A stretch of 64,000 bases of DNA from Ostreiculturibacter nitratireducens (GTDB lineage: Bacteria; Pseudomonadota; Alphaproteobacteria; Rhodobacterales; Rhodobacteraceae): positions 248,001-312,000 of the forward strand of contig NZ_JAVQHL010000003.1 of the NCBI RefSeq assembly GCF_032670585.1, in the 5' to 3' direction. How positions within the stretch are numbered: the first letter of the stretch is position 1; each line of letters begins with the position of its first letter. Below are positions 41,147 to 51,355 of this stretch, in pieces. The position numbers were made by a program, and so were the translations under genes. The notes below the pieces were generated by a model, which saw only the letters and a program-made list of their open reading frames with translations, had not been told where the DNA came from and ran no database searches.

Positions 41147-41287
41147 ACGTTTCCCCCTGCCCGATGGGCGCATTGTTCCGCGCTTGCCGGAAGGAACTCA
41201 ACCCCCAATCCGGAATGGCCGCCGGACCCTTTGCGGCGGCAGCCTTTGCCTGTCATTCTGGCCGGAAGCCCGAAAGGAGACCGATTC

Positions 41288-42745
41288 ATGCCGAACCGCC
41301 TGACCCGCCGCCAGACCCTTGCCGCCTTGGGCGCGGCGCTCGGCGCACCCGCGCTGCTGGGCCGCGCGGGACCCGCTTTCGCGCAGGGTGCCCGGCCGCA
41401 ACTGGTGATGCCTCCGCTTCTGGAGGGAGCGCTGGCGGAGGGTCGGCGGGTCTATGATCTTGCAGTGGCCGCCGGAGAGACGGAATTCTTTCCCGGCGAG
41501 AAGACCGCCACGATCGGGCTCAACCAGTCCTACCTCGGCCCGATCCTGAAGGTGCGGAAGGGCGATGCGGTGCGCATGAACGTGGCGAACGGCCTCGGTG
41601 AGCCGATGACACTGCACTGGCACGGCCTGAACCTGCCCGCCGCGACCGACGGCGGGCCGCACCAGGTGATCGCGCCCGCCAGCACATGGTCGCCCGAATT
41701 CGAGATGCGCGAAAGGGCCGGGACCTACTGGTATCACGGCCACATGATGCACCGGACCGGCGCGCATGTCTGGGCCGGGATGGCAGGGATGATCCGGGTC
41801 GAGGACGCGGAAGCCGACGCGGTTCCCCTGCCCTCGACGCATGGCGAGGACGATTTCACGCTGGTCCTGCAAGACCGGAGGTTCACCCGCGATTTCCAGA
41901 TGCCCTATGAACTCTCCATGCACGACGCGATGGCCGGGATCGCCGGGGACACGGCGCTGGTGAACGGGCTCATCGCGCCGTTCATGGAGGTTCCGGCGGG
42001 GCGGATCCGGCTCAGGTTGCTGAACGGCTCGAACGCCTCCTTTTACAACCTGCGATTCTCGGACGGGCGCCGGTTCTGGCAGGTGGCGAGCGATGGCGGG
42101 CTCCTCCCGGCCCCGGTCGAGCTGGCCGAGGCGATTCTGGCGCCGGGCGAACGGGCCGAGATCGTCGTCGACTGCGACGACGGTGCGGCCGTGTCGCTTC
42201 TGGCGGACGTGTTTTCCGCCGAAGTGCGGATGATGGGCGGCCGCGGCACCGCGGACTTTCTGGAACTGCGCCCCACGGGCGCCGCGAGGGCGGCAGGGGC
42301 GATGCCCGACAAGCTTCTGGATCTTCCGGAGCCCGAGGCGTCTGCCACGACGCGCAGGTTCGTGCTCGAAATGGGCGGGATGGGGATGGGCAGGGGCATG
42401 ATGGGCGGCGGCTTCGCCATCAATGGCAAGGCCATGGACCCGCAGCGGATCGACGAGGTGGTGCCGGTCAACACGACGGAGACCTGGGTGATCGAGAACC
42501 CGACACCGATGTTCCACCCTTTCCACATCCACAACACGCAATTCCGCATCCTCGACCGGTCGGGACAGAAGCCGGGGCCGCACGAGGCGGGGCTCAAGGA
42601 CACCGTCGTCGTCGCGCCGGGAGAGAGCGTTTCGGTGCAGGTCCGCTTCGCCGATTTCACCGATCCGGACCGGCCCTACATGTATCACTGCCACATCCTC
42701 GAACACGAAGACGGGGGCATGATGGGGCAATTCACGGTCGTCTGA
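41288..42745 (+). CDS. Multicopper oxidase (CueO/CopA-like), Tat-exported
   Basis: A 485-residue periplasmic laccase-type oxidase, starting MPNRLTRRQTLAALGAALGA with a Tat-like RRQTLAAL signal. All copper-site motifs are present: HWHG near residue 108, WYHGHMMH near 148, HPFHIHNTQF near 413 and YHCHILEHEDGGMMGQF near 463. A methionine-rich segment, EMGGMGMGRGMMGGGF near 365, matches the substrate-regulating copper-binding region of CueO. It probably oxidises Cu(I) to Cu(II). AAAGGAG stands 8 nt before the ATG. Confidence 0.93.
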   Translation: MPNRLTRRQTLAALGAALGAPALLGRAGPAFAQGARPQLVMPPLLEGALAEGRRVYDLAVAAGETEFFPGEKTATIGLNQSYLGPILKVRKGDAVRMNVANGLGEPMTLHWHGLNLPAATDGGPHQVIAPASTWSPEFEMRERAGTYWYHGHMMHRTGAHVWAGMAGMIRVEDAEADAVPLPSTHGEDDFTLVLQDRRFTRDFQMPYELSMHDAMAGIAGDTALVNGLIAPFMEVPAGRIRLRLLNGSNASFYNLRFSDGRRFWQVASDGGLLPAPVELAEAILAPGERAEIVVDCDDGAAVSLLADVFSAEVRMMGGRGTADFLELRPTGAARAAGAMPDKLLDLPEPEASATTRRFVLEMGGMGMGRGMMGGGFAINGKAMDPQRIDEVVPVNTTETWVIENPTPMFHPFHIHNTQFRILDRSGQKPGPHEAGLKDTVVVAPGESVSVQVRFADFTDPDRPYMYHCHILEHEDGGMMGQFTVV

Positions 42746-42851
42746 GAGGCCATGTTTCGCCAATCACAGCGATTGCGTCGGATTCCGCCCTTTCCGCCCC
42801 CCCTCTCCTCGACTAAAGAGCGCGTGTGTTCCCGCCAGGAGGAGACGCCTT

Positions 42852-44147
42852 ATGAACGCCCCGCAACGCGACGCCGGATTCTTCACCGAAAGCCTGAAGT
42901 CCCGCGACCCTGAACTCTTTGGCGCCATCCAGGACGAGCTTGGCCGCCAGCGCGACGAGATCGAACTGATCGCGTCCGAGAACATCGTTTCTGCCGCCGT
43001 CATGGAAGCGCAGGGATCGGTGATGACGAACAAGTATGCCGAGGGCTACCCCGGCAAGCGCTACTACGGTGGCTGCCAGTTCGTCGACGTGGCCGAGCAG
43101 CTTGCGATCGACCGCGCCTGCCAGCTCTTCGGCTGCTCGTTCGCGAACGTCCAGCCGCATTCCGGCAGCCAGGCGAACCAGGGCGTCTTCAACGCGCTCC
43201 TGAAGCCCGGCGAGACGATCCTCGGCATGAACCTCGCTTCCGGCGGTCACCTGACCCATGGCGCGGCCCCGAACCAGTCGGGCAAATGGTTCAACGCGGT
43301 CCAGTACGGAGTGCGCCGCCAGGACAACCGCATCGACTACGACGAAGTCGAGCGTCTGGCGAAAGAGAACAAGCCGCGCCTGATCATCGCCGGCGGCTCG
43401 GCGATTCCGCGTGTGATCGACTTCGCGCGCTTCCGTGCGATCGCTGACGAGGTCGGGGCCTACCTCATGGTGGACATGGCGCACTTCGCCGGTCTCGTCG
43501 CCGGCGGCATGCACCCCTCGCCGTTCCCCTACGCCGATGTCGCGACCACGACGACGCACAAGACCCTTCGCGGTCCGCGCGGCGGCATGATCCTGACCAA
43601 CAACGAAGAGATCGCGAAGAAGGTCAACTCGGCCATCTTCCCGGGCATCCAGGGCGGCCCCCTGATGCACGTCATAGCCGCCAAGGCCGTGGCCTTCGGC
43701 GAGGCGCTGCGCCCGGAATTCAAGACCTACGCGCGTCAGGTCGTCCTCAACGCCCAGGCTCTGGCCGACCAGCTGATGAAGGGCGGGCTCGACATCGTCA
43801 CCGGTGGCACCGACACGCACGTGATGCTGGTCGACCTGCGCCCGAAGAAGGTGAAGGGCAACGAGACCGAGAAGGCTCTCGGCCGCGCTCACATCACCTG
43901 CAACAAGAACGGCATCCCCTTCGACCCGGAGAAGCCGACGGTGACCTCCGGCGTTCGTCTCGGCACCCCGGCGGGCACCACCCGCGGCTTCACCGAGGCC
44001 GAGTTCCGCCAGATCGCCGACTGGATCGTCGAGGTCGTGGACGGTCTTGCCGCGAACGGTGAGGGTTCCAACGACGCCGTCGAAGCCAAGGTGAAAGCCG
44101 AGGTCGCGGAGCTCTGCGCCCGTTTCCCGCTCTACCCGGGCCTCTGA
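42852..44147 (+). CDS. glyA: Serine hydroxymethyltransferase
   Basis: A 431-residue PLP enzyme that makes glycine and 5,10-methylene-THF from serine. PLP lysine in TTTTHKTLRGPRGG near residue 237; substrate motifs SENIVSAAVMEAQGS near residue 38 and NKYAEGYPGKRYYGGCQFVD near 60-80. Length normal. GCCAGGAGGAG precedes the ATG. It ends before a strong terminator. Confidence 0.98.
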   Translation: MNAPQRDAGFFTESLKSRDPELFGAIQDELGRQRDEIELIASENIVSAAVMEAQGSVMTNKYAEGYPGKRYYGGCQFVDVAEQLAIDRACQLFGCSFANVQPHSGSQANQGVFNALLKPGETILGMNLASGGHLTHGAAPNQSGKWFNAVQYGVRRQDNRIDYDEVERLAKENKPRLIIAGGSAIPRVIDFARFRAIADEVGAYLMVDMAHFAGLVAGGMHPSPFPYADVATTTTHKTLRGPRGGMILTNNEEIAKKVNSAIFPGIQGGPLMHVIAAKAVAFGEALRPEFKTYARQVVLNAQALADQLMKGGLDIVTGGTDTHVMLVDLRPKKVKGNETEKALGRAHITCNKNGIPFDPEKPTVTSGVRLGTPAGTTRGFTEAEFRQIADWIVEVVDGLAANGEGSNDAVEAKVKAEVAELCARFPLYPGL

Positions 44148-44160
44148 TCCGAACAGTAGG

Positions 44161-44189
44161 GGCGGGCGCCAGAGGGCGCCCGCCTTTCT
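44161..44189 (+). terminator. Rho-independent terminator of glyA
   Basis: GGCGGGCGCC (44161-44170), a 4-nt AGAG loop and GGCGCCCGCC (44175-44184) form a perfect 10-bp stem, followed by TTTCTC, 13 nt after the glyA stop. Confidence 0.88.
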
Positions 44190-44552
44190 CTAGAGGTAGC
44201 CGCGCCACACCAGCACGGTGACCACGAGCGCGAAGGTTCCGAGAACCGCGAGCGCGATCCCCCCCATCATGGCGAGAACCAGATCCTTGGTGCGTTCCGT
44301 CGCGCCCAGTGGCTTCAGGTATTTCAGGCAGGCGGCGTGGGCCTTCTCGATCCGCACCCGGTCGAGCTGATGGGCGAGCTTCGGCACCTGCGTCTGGTAG
44401 GCGGCGCGGGCGAGCATCTCGGCCTCCTGCCGGATACGTCGGGGCAGCACCCGCCGGGAATGCCGGAGCTTTTCCGCGAGCCCGGAACCGCGAATGCGCA
44501 GCCGGTCCGCCATGAGCGCCGCGACCTCGTCGGCCATTTCCTCAACAGTCAC
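44190..44552 (-). CDS. Small hypothetical protein with C-terminal membrane helix
   Basis: About 120 residues. I chose the GTG start at 44552 (reads TVEEMADEVAALMADRLRIR) because GAGGGG precedes it; the extended frame upstream has no coding look. The N-terminal 90 residues are basic and helical (LAEKLRHSRRVLPRRIRQEA), and the last 25 form a membrane anchor (VLAMMGGIALAVLGTFALVV). Similar proteins are common in Rhodobacterales near glyA; the function is unknown. Confidence 0.72.
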   Translation of the reverse strand: MTVEEMADEVAALMADRLRIRGSGLAEKLRHSRRVLPRRIRQEAEMLARAAYQTQVPKLAHQLDRVRIEKAHAACLKYLKPLGATERTKDLVLAMMGGIALAVLGTFALVVTVLVWRGYL

Positions 44553-44653
44553 AACCGCCACGCCCCTCGCGAACCGTAAGGGAAGACTAACCCGGGCCAG
44601 AGGGCCGCTCAACCGCTCTGGCGCGGGCGGCCGGGCTACGCTACGAGAGGCCC

Positions 44654-45409
44654 ATGCTGACTTGCGTCATCCACGGAGAGGAGACGGAGCGCCCCCCGCT
44701 CCTGATCGCGCACGGGCTGTTCGGCTCTGCGCGGAACTGGGGCGCGATCGCGAAACGGCTGTCGGAAGATCGCCGCGTGATCGCGGTGGACATGCGCAAC
44801 CACGGCGAAAGCCCCTGGCTCGACAGCCACGGTTACGCGGACCTCGCGGGCGACCTCGCAGAGGTCATCGCGGCGAAAGCCGGCGAGGCGGACGTCCTCG
44901 GGCACTCCATGGGCGGCAAGGCCGCGATGCAGCTTGCGCTAACGCGCCCGGAGCTTGTCCGGCGGCTCGTCGTCGCCGACATCGCGCCCGTGGCCTACGG
45001 GCACTCCCAGAACCATCTTGTCGCGGCCATGCGGGGGCTGGACCTCTCCGGCCTCGACACCCGGATGGAGGCCGACCGTCGGCTTTCGGCCTCCGTCGAG
45101 GACAAGTCGGTGCGCGCCTTCCTCCTGCAGTCGCTTGACGTCAAGGCGGGGCGCTGGCGGCTGAACCTCGACGTTCTCGAACGCGAGATGGCGCGAATCG
45201 TCGGCTGGCCGGGAACCGGCGGCCGGTTCGACGGGCCCACCCTGTTCCTCTCGGGCGCGCTGTCCGACTACGTGAAGCCCGAGTACCGGGAGGCGATCAA
45301 GAGCCTCTTCCCCGCCGCGAAATTCGCGAAGATCCCCGGCGCGGGGCATTGGCTCCACGCCGAGAAGCCAAGGGAGTTCGAGGCGGCGGTGCGGGCGTTC
45401 CTGGGCTAG
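44654..45409 (+). CDS. Alpha/beta hydrolase, YbfF-like esterase
   Basis: A 251-residue esterase. The nucleophile elbow is GHSMGGKAAMQLAL (Ser94), the oxyanion region is IAHGLFGSARNW near residues 18-29, and the final His is in GAGHWLHAEKP near 235. An acidic residue in LSGALSDYVKP completes the triad. These YbfF/AbhD11-like enzymes hydrolyse short acyl-CoA or acyl esters. Its TAG stop overlaps the TAG stop of the convergent lipoprotein gene in a palindromic CTAG. Confidence 0.88.
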   Translation: MLTCVIHGEETERPPLLIAHGLFGSARNWGAIAKRLSEDRRVIAVDMRNHGESPWLDSHGYADLAGDLAEVIAAKAGEADVLGHSMGGKAAMQLALTRPELVRRLVVADIAPVAYGHSQNHLVAAMRGLDLSGLDTRMEADRRLSASVEDKSVRAFLLQSLDVKAGRWRLNLDVLEREMARIVGWPGTGGRFDGPTLFLSGALSDYVKPEYREAIKSLFPAAKFAKIPGAGHWLHAEKPREFEAAVRAFLG

Positions 45410-45705
45410 CAGGCGAGGTCCATCCGCGCCTCACCGGTATCGCCGGGAAGCCCCGTGACGACCGAGTCCGGGATGACCCGGCAGCCCGTCGCGCTCTCGG
45501 CGGCCTCGATCATCAGCCGCGGAACCGGCGCGCGTTCCTTCCGCGTGAGGTAACCGAGGCGGACGACCTCCGCCCGGTCGTCTTTGTGAAGGACCACGAA
45601 GTCTATCCCCGACAGGGTGATCTGATGCCGGGCCGCCCCGAAGAACTCCGGGGCGGGCGATGCGCCGCAGGCGGCGAGAAGAACGAGGGGGGCAAGAACA
45701 CGCAT
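45406..45705 (-). CDS. Small lipoprotein, hypothetical
   Basis: About 99 residues. I chose the ATG at 45705, which gives MRVLAPLVLLAACGASPAPE, a short signal ending in the lipobox LAAC. The mature part has a basic motif YLTRKERAPVPRLMIEAAES and a C-terminal Cys pair. No catalytic motif. It is followed by a small membrane protein upstream on the same strand. Confidence 0.72.
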   Translation of the reverse strand: MRVLAPLVLLAACGASPAPEFFGAARHQITLSGIDFVVLHKDDRAEVVRLGYLTRKERAPVPRLMIEAAESATGCRVIPDSVVTGLPGDTGEARMDLAC

Positions 45706-45780
45706 AGGTTGATCATGCGTGAGGCCGCGCAACTCCGCAACCGCGATCTTCGCGCGACCCTGTCCCATCGGGGCCCCGTT

Positions 45781-45960
45781 TCAGGCGGCGAGGCGTCGCG
45801 ATATCCCCCAGGCGACCGGAACCGCGGCGGCCGCGCCGATCCCCGCGCCCAGGAGGATGGAGGTGAGGTCCACCCAGCCGATCACAAGCACGGCGATGAG
45901 GCCGGATCCGGCCAGCACGGTTCCGGCGAGCGAATAGATCAGGAAGAAAAGACGCGTCAT
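45781..45960 (-). CDS. 59-residue membrane protein (Rhodobacteral 'CTP synthetase'-mislabelled family)
   Basis: An open frame of 59 codons: MTRLFFLIYSLAGTVLAGSG, then LIAVLVIGWVDLTSILLGAG and a second helix ending AVPVAWGISRRLAA. Two membrane helices with a positively charged tail fit a short family common in this order that databases often mislabel as CTP synthetase; it has no similarity to PyrG. An FNR-like box stands 62 nt upstream of the ATG. Confidence 0.7.
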   Translation of the reverse strand: MTRLFFLIYSLAGTVLAGSGLIAVLVIGWVDLTSILLGAGIGAAAAVPVAWGISRRLAA

Positions 45961-46022
45961 GCGCGGAAGCTCCGAAACCGTTGCGGACGGCGGGACGATG
46001 CTGCGGAGCGGGACGCGGGGCG

Positions 46023-46036
46023 TTGATTTGGGTCAA
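46023..46036. promoter_or_regulatory. FNR-like box (TTGAT-N4-GTCAA)
   Basis: TTGATTTGGGTCAA differs from the FNR/FnrL consensus TTGAT-N4-ATCAA by one base. Centred 69 nt upstream of the small membrane-protein ATG at 45960, it would sit at about -41.5 if transcription started near 45988, with CATCGT as a weak -10. It could also act toward the lipoprotein gene at 46232, though that is 195 nt away. Confidence 0.5.
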
Positions 46037-46231
46037 GCCGCTGGTGCGACAGGTCGTCCGGCCTGCACGGCCGCGCCCGGCGCGGCGGGCCGGAGGCTAT
46101 GTTTTCGAAAACGTTGAAGAATACTGGGCAGAGCGCGCCGCCTGCGCTAGCCTCGATTCGACCGGGCGCGGCTGTCACGAGGACAAGGACGCCACGGATG
46201 ATTTCAGCCGGAAGGGCGAGGGAGGAAGTCG

Positions 46232-46378
46232 ATGGGTAAGAAACTCTGGATGGTCCTGGCGATGATGGCGGCGGGCACGGCGCTATCCGGCTGCGCCCCG
46301 CTGGTCATCGCCGGCGCCGGGGCGGTGGTGGCCGACGAGGTGATGGAGGAGAAGGGCGGCGGGGACGGGTTGTTCTGA
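46232..46378 (+). CDS. 48-residue lipoprotein
   Basis: A short frame with a clear ribosome site (GGAGGAAG). It encodes MGKKLWMVLAMMAAGTALSG followed by a Cys, so LSGC forms a lipobox; the mature part is only about 28 residues (APLVIAGAGAVVADEV and an acidic Gly-rich tail). Many alphaproteobacteria carry such entericidin-like or orphan lipoproteins. Function unknown; ORF too short for standard gene finders with length cut-offs. Confidence 0.65.
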   Translation: MGKKLWMVLAMMAAGTALSGCAPLVIAGAGAVVADEVMEEKGGGDGLF

Positions 46379-46426
46379 GCCACGGCCGCGGGACAGTGCC
46401 GGTGCGCACGTTGGCCACGTGGGCCG

Positions 46427-46822
46427 TCAGGCCGAAGACCCCGCGTCCGCCGATTCGGGACCGACGGCCAGACCTTCGGCAATGGTCGCGAGCACCTGCG
46501 CCGCCTCCTCCGGATCGAAATCCATGCCGTAGCGCTTGCGGACGCCGAGATCGGACAGGAGGTGGTAGCGGTCGGGCGCCACACCTTGACGGGCAAGACA
46601 GTTCTTCACGCAGGCCAGCGCGCAGCCGTCGAGCGCGATGACCGGGCGGCCGGACTTGGCGATCCGCACGAGCTTGGGCACGTCGCCTCCGACACCCGCG
46701 ATGCAGGACATCTCGGCGAGCCCGCGCCGGTCAAGCTGGATGGCCAGATGGTTGGCCATCTGCGCGGCGCTGGAACAGCCCGAACAGGAATAAACGAGCG
46801 GCAGATGATCGCGCGACGGCAT
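46427..46822 (-). CDS. DGC-domain putative zinc-binding protein
   Basis: A 131-residue protein. It begins PLVYSCSGCSSAAQMANHLA and carries CIAGVGGDVPKLV near residue 40 and the hallmark DGCALACVKNCL near residues 66-77, so at least six Cys are arranged for metal binding. This is the DGC (DUF1847/PF08859-like) family, whose function is not settled; members often sit near metal or electron-transfer genes. It stands upstream of lepA on the same strand with an 80-nt gap. Confidence 0.82.
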   Translation of the reverse strand: MPSRDHLPLVYSCSGCSSAAQMANHLAIQLDRRGLAEMSCIAGVGGDVPKLVRIAKSGRPVIALDGCALACVKNCLARQGVAPDRYHLLSDLGVRKRYGMDFDPEEAAQVLATIAEGLAVGPESADAGSSA

Positions 46823-46904
46823 GGCAGTCCTCCTTGAATCGGGAGGACGCTATCAGCGTCGATCGACTCCGCCCGCAGGACAAAAGGCCGCAGTCCGGTC
46901 CGGC

Positions 46905-48704
<1,800 letters not shown>

Positions 48705-48825
48705 GGGCGCGGATATGATCGGGAATTGATGGGCGGTCAAGCGGGCCTGATGGGCATGACCGGCGTGGATGGAGCCTTGTGCGTTGCGCTGTTGTATAAG
48801 CGAAACGGAGGGTGGGGGAGAAGTG

Positions 48826-49107
48826 ATGACAGACGAGAAAACTGTCGCCGTGCGCTTGGAGGGCCGGGTGCAGGGTGTCTGGTTCCGCGCCTGGACGCAG
48901 GAAGAGGCCCTGGCGCGCGGATTGCGGGGCCATGTTCGCAACGAGACCGACGGTTCGGTGACCGCGCTGCTCTCCGGCCCGGAGGAGGCGGTGCGGGGGA
49001 TGCTGGAGGCGCTTCATGACGGCCCCCCGGCGGCAAGGGTCGAGAAGGTCGAGGCGCGGGAGGTCGAGGCGCCCGCAGAACTCCACGGGTTCCAGATCGT
49101 AAGGTAA
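48826..49107 (+). CDS. acyP: Acylphosphatase
   Basis: A 93-residue alpha-beta sandwich enzyme that hydrolyses acyl phosphates. Start MTDEKTVAVRLEGRVQGVWF, with the phosphate-binding loop GRVQGVWFRAW (catalytic Arg) and the catalytic Asn in GHVRNETDGSVTALLSG. Length normal. GGAG-rich sequence precedes the ATG. It stands divergent from lepA. Confidence 0.95.
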   Translation: MTDEKTVAVRLEGRVQGVWFRAWTQEEALARGLRGHVRNETDGSVTALLSGPEEAVRGMLEALHDGPPAARVEKVEAREVEAPAELHGFQIVR

Positions 49108-49119
49108 GGTTCGAAACGG

Positions 49120-49695
49120 TCAGGCTTTCGGAACCGCCGGCGCAGTGACGGCGCCCAGAAAGAGGCCCGCGAGTGCTCCGGCGCCGGCTCCGGTGAGAGC
49201 GATGGCGGCAAGAGGCCAGGCGTCCGTCACGATGGCGGAGCCCGCGAAGATCGCGCACATTGCCAGGGCCCAGCCGAGCGTCGAACGCCAGAGCCAGGGC
49301 CGGAAGGCGATACGATGTCCGGCGGCGGCCCATTGAACGCATCCCATGAGGGCCCCGAGAACCGCGCCAAGGGCGGCCGCGGCGGCAAACATCGCCGGAA
49401 GCGGCGGAGCGGCAGCGTCGGAAGCGCCTCCGCCCGTCCCGGCGGCGAGGGAGCCCGCGTAGCCAAGGACGGCGATGGTGACGGTCGCGCCGATCCATCG
49501 GGGAGCGGAAACACCGCGGCGGGCGAGAACGAGAGCCTGAGCGGAGCCGAGACAGGCGCCCTCCCATGCCCCTGCGGCGAGAATCGCCGGGGCTTCAGGC
49601 AGAAGACCCCGACCGGAGGCGGCATAGGCGAGGGAGACACCGGCGATGCCGAGGGCTTCGCCTGCCGCGGTGGCAATGATCCAGCGTCGTGCCAT
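49120..49695 (-). CDS. Multi-span membrane protein, hypothetical
   Basis: About 191 residues, from MARRWIIATAAGEALGIAGV. Five or six hydrophobic segments alternate with short loops, including EGACLGSAQALVLARRGVSA, MFAAAAALGAVLGALMGC and a final ALTGAGAGALAGLFLGAVTA. No motif or family recognised. It converges on the acylphosphatase gene and is divergent from the next secreted protein. Confidence 0.65.
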   Translation of the reverse strand: MARRWIIATAAGEALGIAGVSLAYAASGRGLLPEAPAILAAGAWEGACLGSAQALVLARRGVSAPRWIGATVTIAVLGYAGSLAAGTGGGASDAAAPPLPAMFAAAAALGAVLGALMGCVQWAAAGHRIAFRPWLWRSTLGWALAMCAIFAGSAIVTDAWPLAAIALTGAGAGALAGLFLGAVTAPAVPKA

Positions 49696-49832
49696 AGTGA
49701 AAGGATAGCTCGGACTCACGACGAAACACAGCGTCGACGCGAATAGCGGGAGCGGGAATTCCCGATAAAAACACTTTGACAATGTTGGCGCCGAGAATTA
49801 TTCCGACCAAAACACTCAGGAAGAGACGCGCG

Positions 49833-50642
49833 ATGTCTGACGACAATGAAACGAAGGTGCGGCTGGTGGTGCCAAGGCGCTGGCTGATCGCCTCCACGAT
49901 GGTGACCATTGGCGCGCTCGCGGCGGGCCCGGTGCTGGCCAGCGGCGGCCAGAGCGACGAAACGAAGGCCGCTCCCGCCGAGGGCGGAGAGGGCGGCGAA
50001 GGCGCGGCGGTCGCGGCGCTTGAAGGCGATGCGGAGTTCCTCTCGGAACTGGGTCTCTTCGAGGCGGCCCATGTGATCGTCGCGGCGCTCTATGCCGAGG
50101 GCGACGTGGCGGCGGCGCAGGAGCATCTGGAACAGTCGCACCACGCCTACTACGAGGACATCGAAGATGACCTGAACGAACACGGCGCGGCCCAGTTCGA
50201 GGCCGAGGCCGAAGCCTTCGCCGCAGCAGTCAGGGAAGGCCGCGACGCGGCCGAGGTGTCGGCCCTTGCCGATGCGGTTCTGGCGGCGATAACGGCGGCA
50301 CAGGCCGGCGCGGAGCCTGCCAACGCCATGAAGGCGGTCGAGACGCTGGTGCGCATTGCAGCGGCGGACTACGAAGCTTCGCTGACCGATGGCGAGGTCA
50401 CTGCGCCACAGGAATACCGGGATGCCTGGGGCTTTGCGGAAGTGGCGAAGCGCCGGCTTCAGGCTCTGGCGGCATCGTCGGACGCGACGGTGGCGGGGGC
50501 GGCCGAGGCTGGGCTGGCGGCGCTCGAACCGGCGGCCGAGCAGCTGCCCGGCGTTTCCGCGACGAAAGTGCCGGGCGATGTCTCGGTGCTTCTGGGCGCG
50601 GCCGCGCGGATCGAGCTGGCGTCCTACCGGCTGCGGAGCTGA
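49833..50642 (+). CDS. Exported helical protein of unknown function, coupled to PiuC-like oxygenase
   Basis: About 269 residues with an N-terminal membrane/signal segment (WLIASTMVTIGALAAGPVLA, near residues 17-36), then an acidic, helix-rich domain. It includes LFEAAHVIVAALYAEGDVAA, LEQSHHAYYEDIEDDL and a number of Asp/Glu-His pairs that could bind metal. No catalytic motif. The stop lies 6 nt before the PiuC-like gene, so the two are cotranscribed. Iron or haem handling is an inference from the neighbour. Confidence 0.7.
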   Translation: MSDDNETKVRLVVPRRWLIASTMVTIGALAAGPVLASGGQSDETKAAPAEGGEGGEGAAVAALEGDAEFLSELGLFEAAHVIVAALYAEGDVAAAQEHLEQSHHAYYEDIEDDLNEHGAAQFEAEAEAFAAAVREGRDAAEVSALADAVLAAITAAQAGAEPANAMKAVETLVRIAAADYEASLTDGEVTAPQEYRDAWGFAEVAKRRLQALAASSDATVAGAAEAGLAALEPAAEQLPGVSATKVPGDVSVLLGAAARIELASYRLRS

Positions 50643-50648
50643 GCCGAG

Positions 50649-51305
50649 ATGTTCCACCTGATCGAGGGGCTCTTCGACGGCCCGACCCTCGCCGCGCTGA
50701 CCGACGCTGCGGCCGCCCTTCCCTTCGAGGATGGGCGGAAGACGGCAGGACCGCTGGCGCGGGGCGTCAAGAACAACGCCCAGGCCGCGGCCTCGCCAGA
50801 GCGTGACGCGGTCCTGGCCAAGGTCGAGGCGGCGCTGCGCGCCCATCCCGTCGTTCAGTCGGCCGCACGCCCAAAAGCCTTCGCGCGGCTTGCCGTGTCG
50901 CGCTATGCGGGCGGGCAGGCGTACGGCCTTCACGTCGATGACGCACTGATGGCGGGCGCGCGCACCGACCTGTCCTTCACGCTGTTCCTGTCCGACCCGC
51001 AAAGCTACGAGGGTGGCGCGCTCGTCGTCGCGGACCGGGTGGAGGAACGCGGCTTCAAGCTCCCGCCGGGGCAGGCGATCCTTTACCCGTCCGACACGCT
51101 GCACCGGGTCGAGCCGGTCACGACGGGCGAACGCCTGGCCATCGTCGGCTGGATCACGAGCTGGGTGCGCGATCCCGCCCAGCGCGAGATTCTCTTCGAC
51201 CTGGATGCAGCCATCGCGGCCGAGGCGGACCGGGGCGGCGACCAGGCGCAGATCCTGCGGCTGCAGAGGAGCCGGTCCAACCTTCTCAGGATGTGGGCGA
51301 CTTGA
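50649..51305 (+). CDS. Fe(II)/2-oxoglutarate-dependent dioxygenase, PKHD/PiuC-YbiX family
   Basis: A 218-residue oxygenase. The iron ligands are HVDDA near residues 98-102 and the distal His in DTLHRVEPV near 157, with the 2-oxoglutarate Arg in TGERLAIVGW. The C-terminal domain (FDLDAAIAAEADRGGDQAQI) matches PiuC, whose genes are typically next to iron-uptake receptors. It hydroxylates an unknown substrate. Here its only partner is the exported helical protein upstream, which is unusual. Confidence 0.9.
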   Translation: MFHLIEGLFDGPTLAALTDAAAALPFEDGRKTAGPLARGVKNNAQAAASPERDAVLAKVEAALRAHPVVQSAARPKAFARLAVSRYAGGQAYGLHVDDALMAGARTDLSFTLFLSDPQSYEGGALVVADRVEERGFKLPPGQAILYPSDTLHRVEPVTTGERLAIVGWITSWVRDPAQREILFDLDAAIAAEADRGGDQAQILRLQRSRSNLLRMWAT

Positions 51306-51355
51306 CGGCGCCGCGCGGCGGCGCGATCTAGGGAGCGTGACCACGGAGGGCGCCG

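Noticed and set aside
40376..41287. Long plus-strand frame extending upstream of the multicopper oxidase
   Set aside because: It is antisense to nadK; the true start at 41288 has a Tat signal and ribosome site.
45781..45960. Label 'CTP synthetase' for the small membrane protein
   Set aside because: A 59-residue two-helix protein cannot be PyrG; the name is a known database mislabel for this family.
48726..48740. TTGAT...GTCAA repeat between lepA and acylphosphatase
   Set aside because: Spacer is 5 nt, not the 4 nt that FNR/CRP-type dimers need, so it is not scored as a site.
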